A DNA stretch of 64,000 bases from an uncultured Steroidobacter sp. (GTDB lineage Bacteria > Pseudomonadota > Gammaproteobacteria > Steroidobacterales > Steroidobacteraceae), in assembly GCA_937864115.1 (NCBI GenBank), contig CALMII010000058.1, positions 1 to 64,000 on the forward strand, read 5' to 3'. Position 1 is the stretch's first letter. Each line of letters starts with the position of its first letter. The notes below the pieces were generated by a model. It saw only the letters and a list, made by a program, of their open reading frames with translations. It made no database searches and was not told the DNA's origin. The position numbers and the translations under genes were made by a program. Shown here one piece after another: positions 15,520-24,801 of this stretch.

Positions 15520-17940
15520 ATGCCCCTGCTGTCGACCCAAATTCCCGTCGGTATCGCCCGGCCGCGCCTGACGCCGCTGACGCTCGCCATCCATATGGCC
15601 ATGGCCGTCCCGCTGGTCATGAGCGCATCCGCGCCGGCGGTCGCCCAGTCCGCAGCGCGGAGCATCGACTACGACATTCCTGCCGGCCCGCTGGCCGACG
15701 CCCTGAACCGCTTTGCGCAGCAATCGGGCGTGGCCATCGTGCTCGATTCCAGCCGCCTGCAGGGTCTGCGCGCTCCGGGCCTGCAAGGCCGTTACGGTAT
15801 CGATGAGGGTTTCGCGATCCTGTTGCGCGGCAGCGGTTACGCAGCCGCGCAAACGGCATCGGGCTACGTGCTGCGCGCCGCGACGACCTCGTCCGGCGCG
15901 ACGACATCGGTACTGCCGACCGTGAAGGTGCAGGACACCGTGTCCGACGGAACCACCGAAGGAACCGGTTCCTACACCACCGACTCGACGTCATCAGCCA
16001 CCAGGCTCGATCTATCGCTGCGGCAGACGCCGCAGACGATCACCGTCGTCACTCGCCAGACCATGGACGACTTCAATCTCGACAGCATCAACGACGTGCT
16101 GTCCAGCACCAGTGGCGTGTATGTCTTCACCCGCGGCAGCAACGGCTCGTTCTATTACAGCCGCGGTTTCTTCATGCAATCGCAATACGACGGCATTCCC
16201 GTGACCAACGGGCTGAGCGAATGGAACCGCAATCCGCCGCCCGACAGCGCCCTGTTCGATCGCGTGGAAGTGCTGCAGGGCGCGTCCGGCCTGCTGAGCG
16301 GCGCCGGCGATCCGGGCGGCACGGTGAACATGGTGCGCAAACGTCCCACCGCCGATTTCCAGGCGTCCGTCGAACTCGGGCTCGGTTCCTGGGATGGCAA
16401 GCGTCTCGTCGGCGACATCGCCGGACCGCTGAATTCCTCCGGCGCGCTGCGCGCACGCGCCGTCGTTGCGCTGGACGATCGCGATGCATTCGCCGACCAC
16501 GGCTACGATCGCGTGAACCTCTACTACGGCGTGCTCGAAGCAGATCTCGGCGAACGCACGATGCTGACGGCCATGGCGCAGTTCCAGCGCAACGAATCGC
16601 GGACTCACTACGGCATGCCTGCGGCGCCGGACGGCAGCGATCTGAACCTGCCGCGCTCGACTTTCTTCGGCGCGAAATGGGGCACTCAGGAGAAGGAGAA
16701 CGGACTCTATACGCTGCGGCTGGACCAGGAACTGGGGTCGGAATGGACGCTGCGCGCCGCCTACATGCACGGCGAGACGCACGTCGACGGCTGGCAGGTC
16801 TACACCTGGGACACCGAACCGCTCGACGTGGAAACGGGCGACGGACTGGACCTGAACTACAGCGACATCGTGCGCCGATTCGACAATGACTCCGCGGATG
16901 TCTACGCCACCGGGCCGATACGGCTGTTCGGCCGTACTCATGAACTGGTATTCGGCCTCAACGGCACGCGCATGGACGGCGACTATCGCAGCGCTTACGA
17001 CTATTCGCTCATCAACATCTACACCTACCGCTACGACAGTATTCCGCAACCCGACCTGCCGCTCAGCGACTGGGACGCCGACGACTACATGCGGCAATAC
17101 GGCTTCTACACCGCCGGCCGCTTCAGTCTGTCCGATCCGCTGAAAGTGATCCTCGGCGGTCGCGTGTCCTGGTACGAAGACAACTATGGCGGCAAGGAAT
17201 CGGGTGTCATCTCACCCTACGCGGGCGTGGTGTTCGATCTGAACGCCTGGTCTTCGATATACGCCAGCTACTCCGACATCTTCATGCCGCAGACGGCGTT
17301 GAAAAAAGATGGCAGCACCATCGATCCGGTGGTCGGCAACAACTACGAGATCGGCATCAAGGGCGAATTCCACGACGGCCGGCTCAATGCCGCGCTCGCC
17401 CTGTTCCGTCTCGAACAGACCAATCTGGCGAAGGAGGATCCGTCCGTTCCTTTCGATCCGGACAACATCTGCGGCGGCTACTGCTACCTGGCGTCCGACC
17501 TGGTCTTCAGCCAGGGCGTCGACCTGAGCGTGAACGGCGAAGTGCTCAACGACTGGCAGCTCATGGCCGGCTACACCTATGTGCATCGCGAGTACGGCAG
17601 CGGCGCATCCGACGGCAGGGCCTACGGCACCGATCAGCCCGAGCACATTCTGCGGGTGTCGACGCTGTACCGATTGCCGGGCGACCACTGGAGCGTGGGC
17701 GGCAATGTCCGCGTGCAGAGCAAGATCTACAACGAGGGCGACACTTTCAGAACGCAGCAGGACGCGGTGAGCATCGTCGGCCTCACGGCCGGCTACAACT
17801 TCACCGAGAAATCCGAACTCAGCCTGCAGATCGACAATCTTTTCGACGAGAAGTACTACGACACCATCGGCTATCCCGGCTACGCCAATTTCTATGGCGA
17901 GCCGCGCAAGTTCTGGGTGAGCTTCAAGCAGTCGTTCTGA
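15520..17940 (+). CDS. TonB-dependent ferric-siderophore receptor with STN signalling domain
   Basis: The protein has 806 residues. A signal peptide of about 47 residues ends near AQSAA. The STN domain follows (about 48-105, 'YDIPAGPLADALNRFAQQSG'). A linker precedes the plug (about 155-280, 'LSLRQTPQTITVVTRQTMDD', 'VEVLQGASGLLSG'), then a 22-strand barrel ending in Phe (SFKQSF). The STN domain signals to FecR. The plug motifs and 'GDPGGTVNMVRKRP' place it with siderophore receptors of the FpvA/FoxA/FhuE type rather than FecA proper. A GAGGA ribosome site precedes it. Confidence 0.93.
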   Translation: MPLLSTQIPVGIARPRLTPLTLAIHMAMAVPLVMSASAPAVAQSAARSIDYDIPAGPLADALNRFAQQSGVAIVLDSSRLQGLRAPGLQGRYGIDEGFAILLRGSGYAAAQTASGYVLRAATTSSGATTSVLPTVKVQDTVSDGTTEGTGSYTTDSTSSATRLDLSLRQTPQTITVVTRQTMDDFNLDSINDVLSSTSGVYVFTRGSNGSFYYSRGFFMQSQYDGIPVTNGLSEWNRNPPPDSALFDRVEVLQGASGLLSGAGDPGGTVNMVRKRPTADFQASVELGLGSWDGKRLVGDIAGPLNSSGALRARAVVALDDRDAFADHGYDRVNLYYGVLEADLGERTMLTAMAQFQRNESRTHYGMPAAPDGSDLNLPRSTFFGAKWGTQEKENGLYTLRLDQELGSEWTLRAAYMHGETHVDGWQVYTWDTEPLDVETGDGLDLNYSDIVRRFDNDSADVYATGPIRLFGRTHELVFGLNGTRMDGDYRSAYDYSLINIYTYRYDSIPQPDLPLSDWDADDYMRQYGFYTAGRFSLSDPLKVILGGRVSWYEDNYGGKESGVISPYAGVVFDLNAWSSIYASYSDIFMPQTALKKDGSTIDPVVGNNYEIGIKGEFHDGRLNAALALFRLEQTNLAKEDPSVPFDPDNICGGYCYLASDLVFSQGVDLSVNGEVLNDWQLMAGYTYVHREYGSGASDGRAYGTDQPEHILRVSTLYRLPGDHWSVGGNVRVQSKIYNEGDTFRTQQDAVSIVGLTAGYNFTEKSELSLQIDNLFDEKYYDTIGYPGYANFYGEPRKFWVSFKQSF

Positions 17941-17947
17941 AGCTTCG

Positions 17948-18052
17948 CTGTGGGGCCGGCTGAAGCCAATGGCATTGGCTCAAGGATTTGCTCTGCCTGT
18001 GGGGCCGGCTTCAGCCGGCCTGAAAACAGTCAGGCTGAAGCCTGACCTACAG
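17948..18052. repeat. Cluster of REP-like palindromes
   Basis: Two copies of TGTGGGGCCGGCTgaAGCC (17949 and 17998 regions) occur, one followed by the full palindrome GGCCGGCTTCAGCCGGCC, plus a hairpin TCAGGCT-ga-AGCCTGA (about 18030-18045). The same core occurs at 28989-29058. Position after a stop codon and between genes is typical of REP elements mobilised by RAYT transposases. Confidence 0.75.
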
Positions 18053-18076
18053 AAAGAAACCAAACCAGCCCTCCGC

Positions 18077-18721
18077 TCAATCCTTCGCAGCCACCTGTTC
18101 GCGCCATCTCGCTGCTTCCCGCGCGCGGGCGCTTTGCGGTGCGAAGGCGCGCCAGAACTCATCCGCCGAACCGAACAGCGCGGCAGCCTGTTCGGCATTT
18201 CCCTGTGCCAGCGCCAGCCGGCCGCGCTCCGCGAGAATTTCCGCTAGCACCGGCGTCATGCGGACCGCAAGCGTACGCTGGGTTTCCTCCGCCTTCTGCA
18301 GCGACGACTCGGCCGAGGCGAGATCGCCTGCAGCGAGATGAACTTCGCCCAGGCCCGCGAGTGCTGCGACCAGCGAACGCGTGGGCGGTCCGGCTGCGGC
18401 GAGTTCGACTGACTTGTCGAAGTGGGTCCTGGCAAGTTCGAGATCCTTTCGCGCCAGCGCGATCATGCCCAGCCCCGCATGAGAATCCACGGCCGCAGGT
18501 CCGGTCGAGGCAGCGGCGAGAGTCCGATCAAACTCTGCCTTCGCTTCATCGAGCCGTCCGGCCAGCACCAGTGCATTGCCATGGGACGACGTTGCGTTGG
18601 CGATCCAAGGCCCGCCCGAGGTGTCGAGGCGCTTCATGTCGGCCAGCGCTGTCGCGAGATTGGCCACGGCTTCGTCGCTGCGGCGCGCCGTCATCAGGGC
18701 GATTCCCAGCGAGGCGCGCAC
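18077..18721 (-). pseudogene. C-terminal part of a TPR-repeat protein, 5'-truncated
   Basis: About 214 residues of tandem tetratricopeptide helices ('LGEVHLAAGDLASAESSLQKAEETQR', 'AEQAAALFGSADEFWRA') resemble the tail of TPR-containing Ser/Thr kinases or transcriptional regulators. Upstream the frame runs directly into an IS91 transposase remnant at about 18720 without a proper start. Only the distal part of a larger gene therefore remains, left by an IS91 insertion or deletion. Confidence 0.65.
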
Positions 18722-19080
18722 ACGCGATAATCTCGGGCTCTTCGATGCTGGCGATGATCTTCAGCTTCCCGCCGCAGCCGGCGCAGGCGTCGATCTCGAT
18801 ACCGAATACGCGCTTGAGGCACTACGCCCAGCTCATCGCCACATGACGCGGTGTCGAAGGGTCGTCCTGTGGCTTGGCTCCCATCCCCCGATGCGCCGGC
18901 GTCACCAGCGCACGCAGTTTGCTGTGCGGGGCGAACACCCCATGAAATCGGGTCAGGTGCGTCCGCGGTGGCGGCACGGCGTGCAATGAGAATCCGCCCG
19001 CAGTGGCAGCGCAGCGATGATCGTCCGTCTCCGGCCTTGCCGGCAGGGGTCTGCAACGTGAACAGCTTCTGTCCCGCCGA
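18720..19080 (-). mobile_element. IS91-family transposase remnant
   Basis: Reading the minus strand from 19080 to 18720 gives, in order, fragments matching IS91/IS801-type transposases from memory: AGQKLFTLQT, a frameshift, AGGFSLHA, then directly VPPPRTHLTRFHGVFAP (an internal deletion, as these motifs are normally far apart). These are followed by MSWA*CLKRVFGIEID with an in-frame stop, and the zinc-ribbon-like tail CAGCGGKLKIIASIEEPEII. The remnant lies between the RluB-like gene and the TPR fragment. It is clearly dead. Confidence 0.7.
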
Positions 19081-19095
19081 CCGACGGCAAGAGCG

Positions 19096-20061
19096 TCAGC
19101 GACCGGACCGTCGACCGCCGGCAGGTTTGCGCCGGCTGGGCGATGAACCCGTGTCGCGCGGGCCTTTGCGTTCGCGCGAATTCCGCGGCTCTGCGGCGCG
19201 CACCGAACGCTTGGCCGGTTTGCGCTGACGGTCCGCCGCGACGCGCGGGGCGCGAACCCGACGTGTCTCGGGCACCGGCTTCACGAGTCCGGCGAGTTCG
19301 TAGAGTCGATCCACGAGATGTTCGGGAAGCGCCTGGTGCTTGCCTCGCGGCAGATCGCGCGGCATTTCCAGGTCCGCGTATTTCACCTGCATCACGCGGC
19401 TGACCTTGAGGCCCTGCGTCTCGAACAGCGCACGCACGGCGGCCCTGCGGTGCGAGTGCGCGGCCTCGACCCGGAACCAGCGATTGGTGCCCTCGCCGCC
19501 CGCCGGTTCGATGCTCTCGAACGAAACCGGCTGATCGTTGAACTGCGTGATGCGCGGCAGCGTGTCGGGATCGAAATCCGGCGACGGCACCAGGACCCGC
19601 GCGACATAGGCGGAAGGAATCTGTTCGGAGCGCCGACGCAATGCATCCGCCAGCCGGCCATCGCTCGTCAGTACCAGCAGGCCGCTGTCGCCCGGCTGCA
19701 TGGTGTTGATCGCGAGCCAGCGCGAACCGCGCACGACCGGCAGCCGTTCCATGACGGGCTCTTCGGCAGCGGAATCGGCGGGTGCATCCGTTTGAGCCTG
19801 CACCGGCTGGCCCTGCGGCTTGTGATACAGCAGCACGGCGGCCTTGCCGGACGTCTTCAATCGGGCCGTGACGTCCTGGCCATCGACACTGACCCGATCG
19901 CCGTCCTTGTAGCGATCACCGGGCTGGGCGGGGCGGCCGTTCAGCAGCACGCGTCCGGCCAGCATCCACTTCTCGACTTCGCGACGCGAACCGAGGCCGT
20001 GGTGTGCCAGGAGTTTGTGCAGGCGTTCGGATTCGTTGCGCATCGAGTGCGTCAACGTCAC
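19096..20061 (-). CDS. rluB: RluB/RsuA-family pseudouridine synthase homologue, catalytic Asp apparently missing
   Basis: The protein has 321 residues from GTG 20061, which overlaps the scpB stop; ATG 20043 is the alternative start. It has an N-terminal S4 RNA-binding domain (about 13-65), a pseudouridine synthase core (about 75-240) and a long basic tail (about 260-321). In RsuA/RluB enzymes the catalytic Asp sits in a GRLDxxTxGLLL motif. Here the aligned stretch is AINTMQPGDSGLLVLT, with Gln where the Asp is expected. I recall similar degenerate copies in Xanthomonas-type genomes. It may be inactive as a synthase or use an altered mechanism. It sits in the scpA-scpB-rluB operon. Confidence 0.8.
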   Translation of the reverse strand: MTLTHSMRNESERLHKLLAHHGLGSRREVEKWMLAGRVLLNGRPAQPGDRYKDGDRVSVDGQDVTARLKTSGKAAVLLYHKPQGQPVQAQTDAPADSAAEEPVMERLPVVRGSRWLAINTMQPGDSGLLVLTSDGRLADALRRRSEQIPSAYVARVLVPSPDFDPDTLPRITQFNDQPVSFESIEPAGGEGTNRWFRVEAAHSHRRAAVRALFETQGLKVSRVMQVKYADLEMPRDLPRGKHQALPEHLVDRLYELAGLVKPVPETRRVRAPRVAADRQRKPAKRSVRAAEPRNSRERKGPRDTGSSPSRRKPAGGRRSGR

Positions 20062-20912
20062 TCGGACGGCGGTTCGCGCACCGCGTGACTGCTGTCGTCG
20101 GGATCGGATTCGGCGGACGCGACCAGCGTGGAGTCGTCGGCATCGTCGCCATCGTCCTCTTCGGTGATCTCCTCGCCTTCATCGCCGTCGGCCGACAGTT
20201 CGCCTTCGGCTTCTGCCGTCGTCTCGGTGTCGGCGGCTGCTTCCGTCTCGCCGCCCTCACCCTCGGCCGGTTCCGTCTGCGGCACGTCGCCCGCCGGCAG
20301 TTCGAGCTGCACGCCGATGTTCTCAACATCGCGCAGATCGGCCAGCGTCGGCAGCTGGTCGAGGCTCTTGAGGCCGAAGTAATCGAGGAACTCGCGGGTG
20401 GTCCCGAGCAGTTCCGGACGTCCGGGCACTTCGCGATGGCCGACGACACGAATCCAGTTGCGCTCCTGCAGCGTGCGCATGATGGTCGAGCTGATCGCAA
20501 CGCCGCGGATCTCTTCGATCTCGCTGCGCGTGATGGGCTGGCGATAGGCAACCAGCGCGAGCGTTTCCAGCAGCGCGCGCGAATAGCGCGAAGGACGCTC
20601 CTGCCACAGCCGCGACACGACATCGACACAGCGCGCGCGCACCTGGATACGCCAGCCGCTCGCCACCTGCAGCAGTTCGATGCCGCGGCTCTCGTAGTCG
20701 GCCGCCAGCAGATCGAGCGCTGCCTGGAGCTGTTCCGGCGTCGGGCGCTCGCGCTCTTCGAACAGATCCAGCAACTGCTGCGTCGTCACGGGACGGCCCG
20801 CGGCCAGCAGCGTGGCCTCGATGGTGTGCTTGAGATCGATGTCGTTCATTGATGATGCCTCCGGCGCGGTTTCGGTCGCGGCACCAGTCACTTCTTCAGC
20901 ATTCGCAGACAT
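20058..20912 (-). CDS. scpB: Segregation and condensation protein B
   Basis: The protein has 284 residues. Two winged-helix domains (about 25-190, 'LLAAGRPVTTQQLLDLFEE' and 'VAYRQPITRSEIEEIRGV') are followed by an acidic low-complexity tail (about 205-284) rich in Glu/Asp. ScpB dimers bind ScpA and regulate SMC in chromosome compaction. It begins 3 bases after scpA and overlaps the rluB-like gene, so all are translationally linked. smc itself lies at 29081-32584. Confidence 0.93.
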   Translation of the reverse strand: MSANAEEVTGAATETAPEASSMNDIDLKHTIEATLLAAGRPVTTQQLLDLFEERERPTPEQLQAALDLLAADYESRGIELLQVASGWRIQVRARCVDVVSRLWQERPSRYSRALLETLALVAYRQPITRSEIEEIRGVAISSTIMRTLQERNWIRVVGHREVPGRPELLGTTREFLDYFGLKSLDQLPTLADLRDVENIGVQLELPAGDVPQTEPAEGEGGETEAAADTETTAEAEGELSADGDEGEEITEEDDGDDADDSTLVASAESDPDDSSHAVREPPSE

Positions 20913-20915
20913 GGA

Positions 20916-22091
20916 TTACTTCGGCTCCGATTCAGAATCCGCGACCGCAGCGTCGCGATTGTCGGTATCGACGGCTTCGTCCGTCATCCTGTCACTCTCC
21001 GGCGACCCTTCCTCCGGAAGGACCGGAGAATCGCCGACAGCGGCGTCGACGATCCCGGTCGCTGCGACGACTTCTGCCGCCGGCGCTTCGTCCGACTGTT
21101 CGGCGATGTCGGGCTCTTCATCGTCGATGACGTTTTCGTCGGGCAGTTCGGGCTGCGCCAGCGCCGCTTCGTTTTCCGCATCGGCAGCCGACTCCGCCGA
21201 CTCGTCGGCGACGACGGCCAGGCGGCGTGAACCGGACGCCGGACGCACGTGCAGCGGCGCATACGGCTCCGCCTGCACGATCTCGATCAAGCCTTCCTTC
21301 ATGAGTTCGAGGATGGCGCTGAACGTCACCGTCACGCCCATGCGACCTTCTTCGGCACGGAACAAGGTCGTGAACTCGACGAACGCCGCCTCGCGCATGC
21401 GGCTCAGGATGTCCGACATGCGCTGGCGCACCGACAGGCGTTCGCGCTGCACGTGATGGTGCGCAAACATGTCGGCGCGAACCATCACGTCCTTCAGCGC
21501 CAGCAGCATCTCCTGCAGCGACACCTGCGGCTGGATCTTCACGACCTTGCGTTCGACCAGCTCCACCGAGGTCGGCATCGTGTCGCGCTCCATGCGCGGC
21601 AGACGATCGATGTCCTCGGCGGCCTTCTTGAAACGCTCGTATTCCTGCAGGCGGCGGACGAGTTCGGCGCGCGGATCTTCTTCGTCGGTGCCGTCGGCCG
21701 ACGGCGGCCGCGGCAGCAGCATGCGCGACTTGATCTCGGCAAGCATCGCAGCCATGAGCAGGTATTCGCCGGCCAGTTCGAGCTGCAGCTCCGACATCAC
21801 TTCGATGTACGACATGTACTGACGCGTGATCTCGGCGATCGGAATGTCGAGGACGTCGAGGTTCTGGCGCCGGATCAGGTACAGCAGCAGGTCGAGCGGA
21901 CCTTCGAAGGCTTCGAGAAAGACCTGCAGCGCATCGGGCGGGATGTACAGATCGCGCGGCAGCTGGGTCATCGGTTCGCCGTCGACGACGGCGAACGGCA
22001 TTTCCTGCTGCTGCGGCGGCGGATCGAATTCGAAGCCATCGGCTTCGAGCTGCGAGCCGGTGTCTTCGACCAATTTCAGTTCTGGTTTCAT
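20916..22091 (-). CDS. scpA: Segregation and condensation protein A (kleisin)
   Basis: The protein has 391 residues from ATG 22091, which overlaps the trpS stop. The N-terminal SMC-binding helical part has 'FEGPLDLLLYLIRRQNLDVLDIPIAEIT' at about residues 50-80, and the kleisin C-terminal winged helix lies about 215-270. A long acidic tail (about 290-391), richer in Glu/Asp/Ala than most ScpA proteins, brings it above the usual ~260-residue length. It bridges the SMC heads and binds ScpB. Confidence 0.92.
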   Translation of the reverse strand: MKPELKLVEDTGSQLEADGFEFDPPPQQQEMPFAVVDGEPMTQLPRDLYIPPDALQVFLEAFEGPLDLLLYLIRRQNLDVLDIPIAEITRQYMSYIEVMSELQLELAGEYLLMAAMLAEIKSRMLLPRPPSADGTDEEDPRAELVRRLQEYERFKKAAEDIDRLPRMERDTMPTSVELVERKVVKIQPQVSLQEMLLALKDVMVRADMFAHHHVQRERLSVRQRMSDILSRMREAAFVEFTTLFRAEEGRMGVTVTFSAILELMKEGLIEIVQAEPYAPLHVRPASGSRRLAVVADESAESAADAENEAALAQPELPDENVIDDEEPDIAEQSDEAPAAEVVAATGIVDAAVGDSPVLPEEGSPESDRMTDEAVDTDNRDAAVADSESEPK

Positions 22092-23353
22092 CGGTAATTC
22101 ATGCCCATCGCCTGATGGACTTCTTCCAGTGTCTGGCGCGCCACGTCGCGCGCCTTCTCGCAGCCCTCGGCGATGATCGCCTTGACCAGGTCGCGATTCT
22201 CCTCGAATTCCTGTGCGCGTCCACGGATGACGGTGATCTCGGCGACGAGTACGTCGGACACGCGCTTCTTGCAGTCCAGACAGCCGATGCCGGCGCTGCG
22301 GCAACCCTGCTGCACCCAGGCCTGAGTCTCGGCGTCGGAGTAGATCTTGTGAAGGTCCCACACCGGGCACTTGTCGGGATCGCCCGGATCGGTGCGCCGC
22401 ACGCGCGCCGGATCGGTCTGCATCGCCCGGAGCTTCCTGGCCACCGAATCGGGATCTTCGCGCAGGCCGATGGTATTGCCGTAGGACTTCGACATCTTGC
22501 GGCCGTCGAGGCCGGGCACCTTGGGCGTGGCCGTGAGCAGCGCTTCCGGCTCGATCAGGATGCTGCGGCCCGTCCCTTCGAGATAGCCCTGCAGCCGCTC
22601 GCGATCCGCCAGCGTCAGGCGGGCATTGCCGGCGAGCATGGCCTGCGCTTTTTCCAGCGCCTGCGCATCACCCTGCTCCTGATAAAGCTTGCGCAACTCC
22701 TTGTACTGGGTGCCGTTGCGACTGCCGAGACCCTTGATCGCCTTCTCCACTTTCGCTTCGAAGTCACGCTCGCGTCCGTAGACATGATTGAAACGGCGCG
22801 CCACCTCGCGGGTGATTTCGACATGGGCGATCTGGTCCTCGCCCACGGGCACGTAGGCCGCCTTGTAGAGCAGGATGTCGGCGCTCTGCAGCAGCGGGTA
22901 GCCGAGGAAGCCGTACGTCGCCAGATCGCGATCACGCAGTTGCTCCTGCTGATCCTTGTAGGTGGGCACGCGCTCGAGCCAGCCGAGCGGCGTGATCATC
23001 GACAGCAGCAGGTGCAGCTCCGAATGCTCCGGCACGCGCGACTGGATGAACATGGTCGAGTTCGCGGGGTTCAGGCCGGCGGCCAGCCAGTCGATCACCA
23101 TCTCCCAGGTGTTCGATTCGATGTTCGAGGTGTCGTCGTAGCCCGTGGTCAGCGCATGGATGTCGGCGACGAAGAAATAGCACTCGTACTGGTACTGCAG
23201 CTGCGTCCAGTTCTTGAGGGCACCGAGGTAGTTGCCGAGATGCAGCGCGCCGGTGGGGCGCATGCCGGACAGGACGCGTCGGTTGCTGGTATGGGTCGCG
23301 CTCAAAACAGATCCCTGCAGACATCCGGGCGCTCGCGCGCGGCTCGGATGCAT
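22088..23353 (-). CDS. trpS: Tryptophanyl-tRNA synthetase
   Basis: The protein has 421 residues, class I synthetase. The HIGH-equivalent is in GALHLGNYLG (about 36-45) and KMSKS is present in 'GRKMSKSYGN'. It is longer than the ~335-residue E. coli enzyme because of an insertion of about 70 residues before KMSKS ('KLYQEQGDAQALEKAQAML'), seen in some gammaproteobacteria, and a C-terminal extension with Cys residues (GCRSAGIGCLDCKK). It charges tRNA-Trp. The start is uncertain; the GMRPTG motif is only about 30 residues in. It precedes scpA with a 4-base overlap. Confidence 0.92.
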   Translation of the reverse strand: MHPSRARAPGCLQGSVLSATHTSNRRVLSGMRPTGALHLGNYLGALKNWTQLQYQYECYFFVADIHALTTGYDDTSNIESNTWEMVIDWLAAGLNPANSTMFIQSRVPEHSELHLLLSMITPLGWLERVPTYKDQQEQLRDRDLATYGFLGYPLLQSADILLYKAAYVPVGEDQIAHVEITREVARRFNHVYGRERDFEAKVEKAIKGLGSRNGTQYKELRKLYQEQGDAQALEKAQAMLAGNARLTLADRERLQGYLEGTGRSILIEPEALLTATPKVPGLDGRKMSKSYGNTIGLREDPDSVARKLRAMQTDPARVRRTDPGDPDKCPVWDLHKIYSDAETQAWVQQGCRSAGIGCLDCKKRVSDVLVAEITVIRGRAQEFEENRDLVKAIIAEGCEKARDVARQTLEEVHQAMGMNYR

Positions 23354-23467
23354 GACGTTCTAGGGTTGGTTTATCAGAGTCTTACGCCGTCTTCTTGAAC
23401 GAGAACAAAGCAGTTTTGACGGCCGCGGCATTATACGCAGCTTGACAGCTCCGTTGATCCGCACCCG

Positions 23468-24091
23468 CTACTCGAAGGTGCTGACATCGCCCTTGCCGCG
23501 ACGGGCGATCACCGGCGCCGGACCCGCCAGGTCGATCACGCTGGTCGGCTCCAGGCCGCAGTTGCCGCCATCGACGACGGCATCCACCGCGTGCAGCAGC
23601 CGGTCCTGGATCTCGCGGGCATCCGTCATGGGCAGATCCTCGCCGGGCAGCAGCAGGGTCGAACTCATGATGGGCTCGCCCAGTTCGGCCAGCAGCAGGA
23701 GCGGCACGACATGATCGGGTACGCGGATGCCGATCGTGCTGCGCTTGGGATTCTGCAGACGCCGCGGCGTTTCCTTCGTGGCATCGAGGATGAAGGTGTA
23801 AGGCCCGGGCGTGAAGGCCTTGAGCGTGCGGTACTGCTGATTGTTCACGCGGGCGTACCTGGCGATCTCGGAGAGATCCCGGCAGACCAGCGTGAAGTGA
23901 TGGTGCTTGTCGGTCTGGCGGATGCGCGAGATGCGTTCCATCGCCGCCTTGTCCCCGATATGGCAGCCCAGCGCGTAGCAGGAATCCGTCGGGTAAACCA
24001 CGATGCCGCCGGCCCGCATGATTTCCGCGACCTGCCGGATGAGGCGCGGTTGCGGGTCTTTCGGGTGGATTTCGAAGAAACGGCTCGTCAT
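23468..24091 (-). CDS. yciO: YciO/YrdC/Sua5-family protein
   Basis: The protein has 207 residues from ATG 24091. The YrdC core is recognisable: 'AGGIVVYPTDSCYALGC' (23-45), KHHHFTLVCRDLSEIARYA, 'TPGPYTFILDAT', and a C-terminal 'TSVIDLAGPAPVIARRGKG'. YrdC/TsaC makes threonylcarbamoyl-AMP for tRNA t6A; YciO is the paralogue of related activity. The KHHHF variant of the KxRP region points to the YciO side. The gene is divergent from yciB, with the two starts about 150 bases apart. Confidence 0.88.
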   Translation of the reverse strand: MTSRFFEIHPKDPQPRLIRQVAEIMRAGGIVVYPTDSCYALGCHIGDKAAMERISRIRQTDKHHHFTLVCRDLSEIARYARVNNQQYRTLKAFTPGPYTFILDATKETPRRLQNPKRSTIGIRVPDHVVPLLLLAELGEPIMSSTLLLPGEDLPMTDAREIQDRLLHAVDAVVDGGNCGLEPTSVIDLAGPAPVIARRGKGDVSTFE

Positions 24092-24238
24092 TGCTCGTGC
24101 TGGACCGGCATCTGGGCGGATCGGTTGACAGCGCATCGGGGAAATCCCGCGCGCCGATTCAGGCGGTCGACGGCCAACTGTCAACCGGCAACCATCCGGG
24201 TATCATACCCGCCCCTTCGCCGGGCCCGCCGCCACGAC

Positions 24239-24784
24239 ATGCAGCTGCTGTTCGACTTCTTCCCGCTGATCGCCTTCTTCGTCGCCTACAAGTTCGCGGG
24301 CATTTTCGTCGCGACCGGCGTCATCATCGCTGCCGTCATCGTGCAGACGGCGGTGCAGTGGTTCCGTCATCGCAAGGTCAGCACGATGTCGCTGATCTCC
24401 GCGGCGCTGGTGCTGGTGTTCGGCGGGCTCACGCTCTGGATCCACGACGAAGCCTTCATCAAGTGGAAGGTGACCGTCGTGTACTGGCTGTTCGCCGCGG
24501 GCTTCCTCGTCAGCCAGTTCGTCGGCGAGCGTCCGATCATCCAGCGCATGCTCGACGGCAACGTCACGCTGGAGCGGCCGCTGTGGCTGCGGCTCAACAC
24601 CGTGTGGGCGCTGTTCTTCCTGGCGCTCGGCGCCCTCAACATCTACGTGATGCACCACTTCAGCACCGACGCCTGGGCCAAATTCAAGGTCTTCGGCGTG
24701 ATCGGCCTGACGCTGGTGTTCACGGTGCTGCAGGGCATCTGGCTGGCGACGAAGCTGCCGGCCGACGAGCCGAAGACCGGCTGA
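24239..24784 (+). CDS. yciB: Inner membrane septation/intracellular-spreading protein YciB
   Basis: The protein has 181 residues from ATG 24239. Five hydrophobic helices (about 1-20, 22-40, 50-65, 78-95, 120-170) carry the family hallmarks FFPLIAFFVAYK and GERPIIQRML. YciB (IspZ) acts in envelope synthesis and septation in the inner membrane. It is followed after 17 bases by bolA and then a PpiC lipoprotein, a common gammaproteobacterial order. Confidence 0.93.
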   Translation: MQLLFDFFPLIAFFVAYKFAGIFVATGVIIAAVIVQTAVQWFRHRKVSTMSLISAALVLVFGGLTLWIHDEAFIKWKVTVVYWLFAAGFLVSQFVGERPIIQRMLDGNVTLERPLWLRLNTVWALFFLALGALNIYVMHHFSTDAWAKFKVFGVIGLTLVFTVLQGIWLATKLPADEPKTG

Positions 24785-24801
24785 ACACAGGAAATTCTCC
24801 A

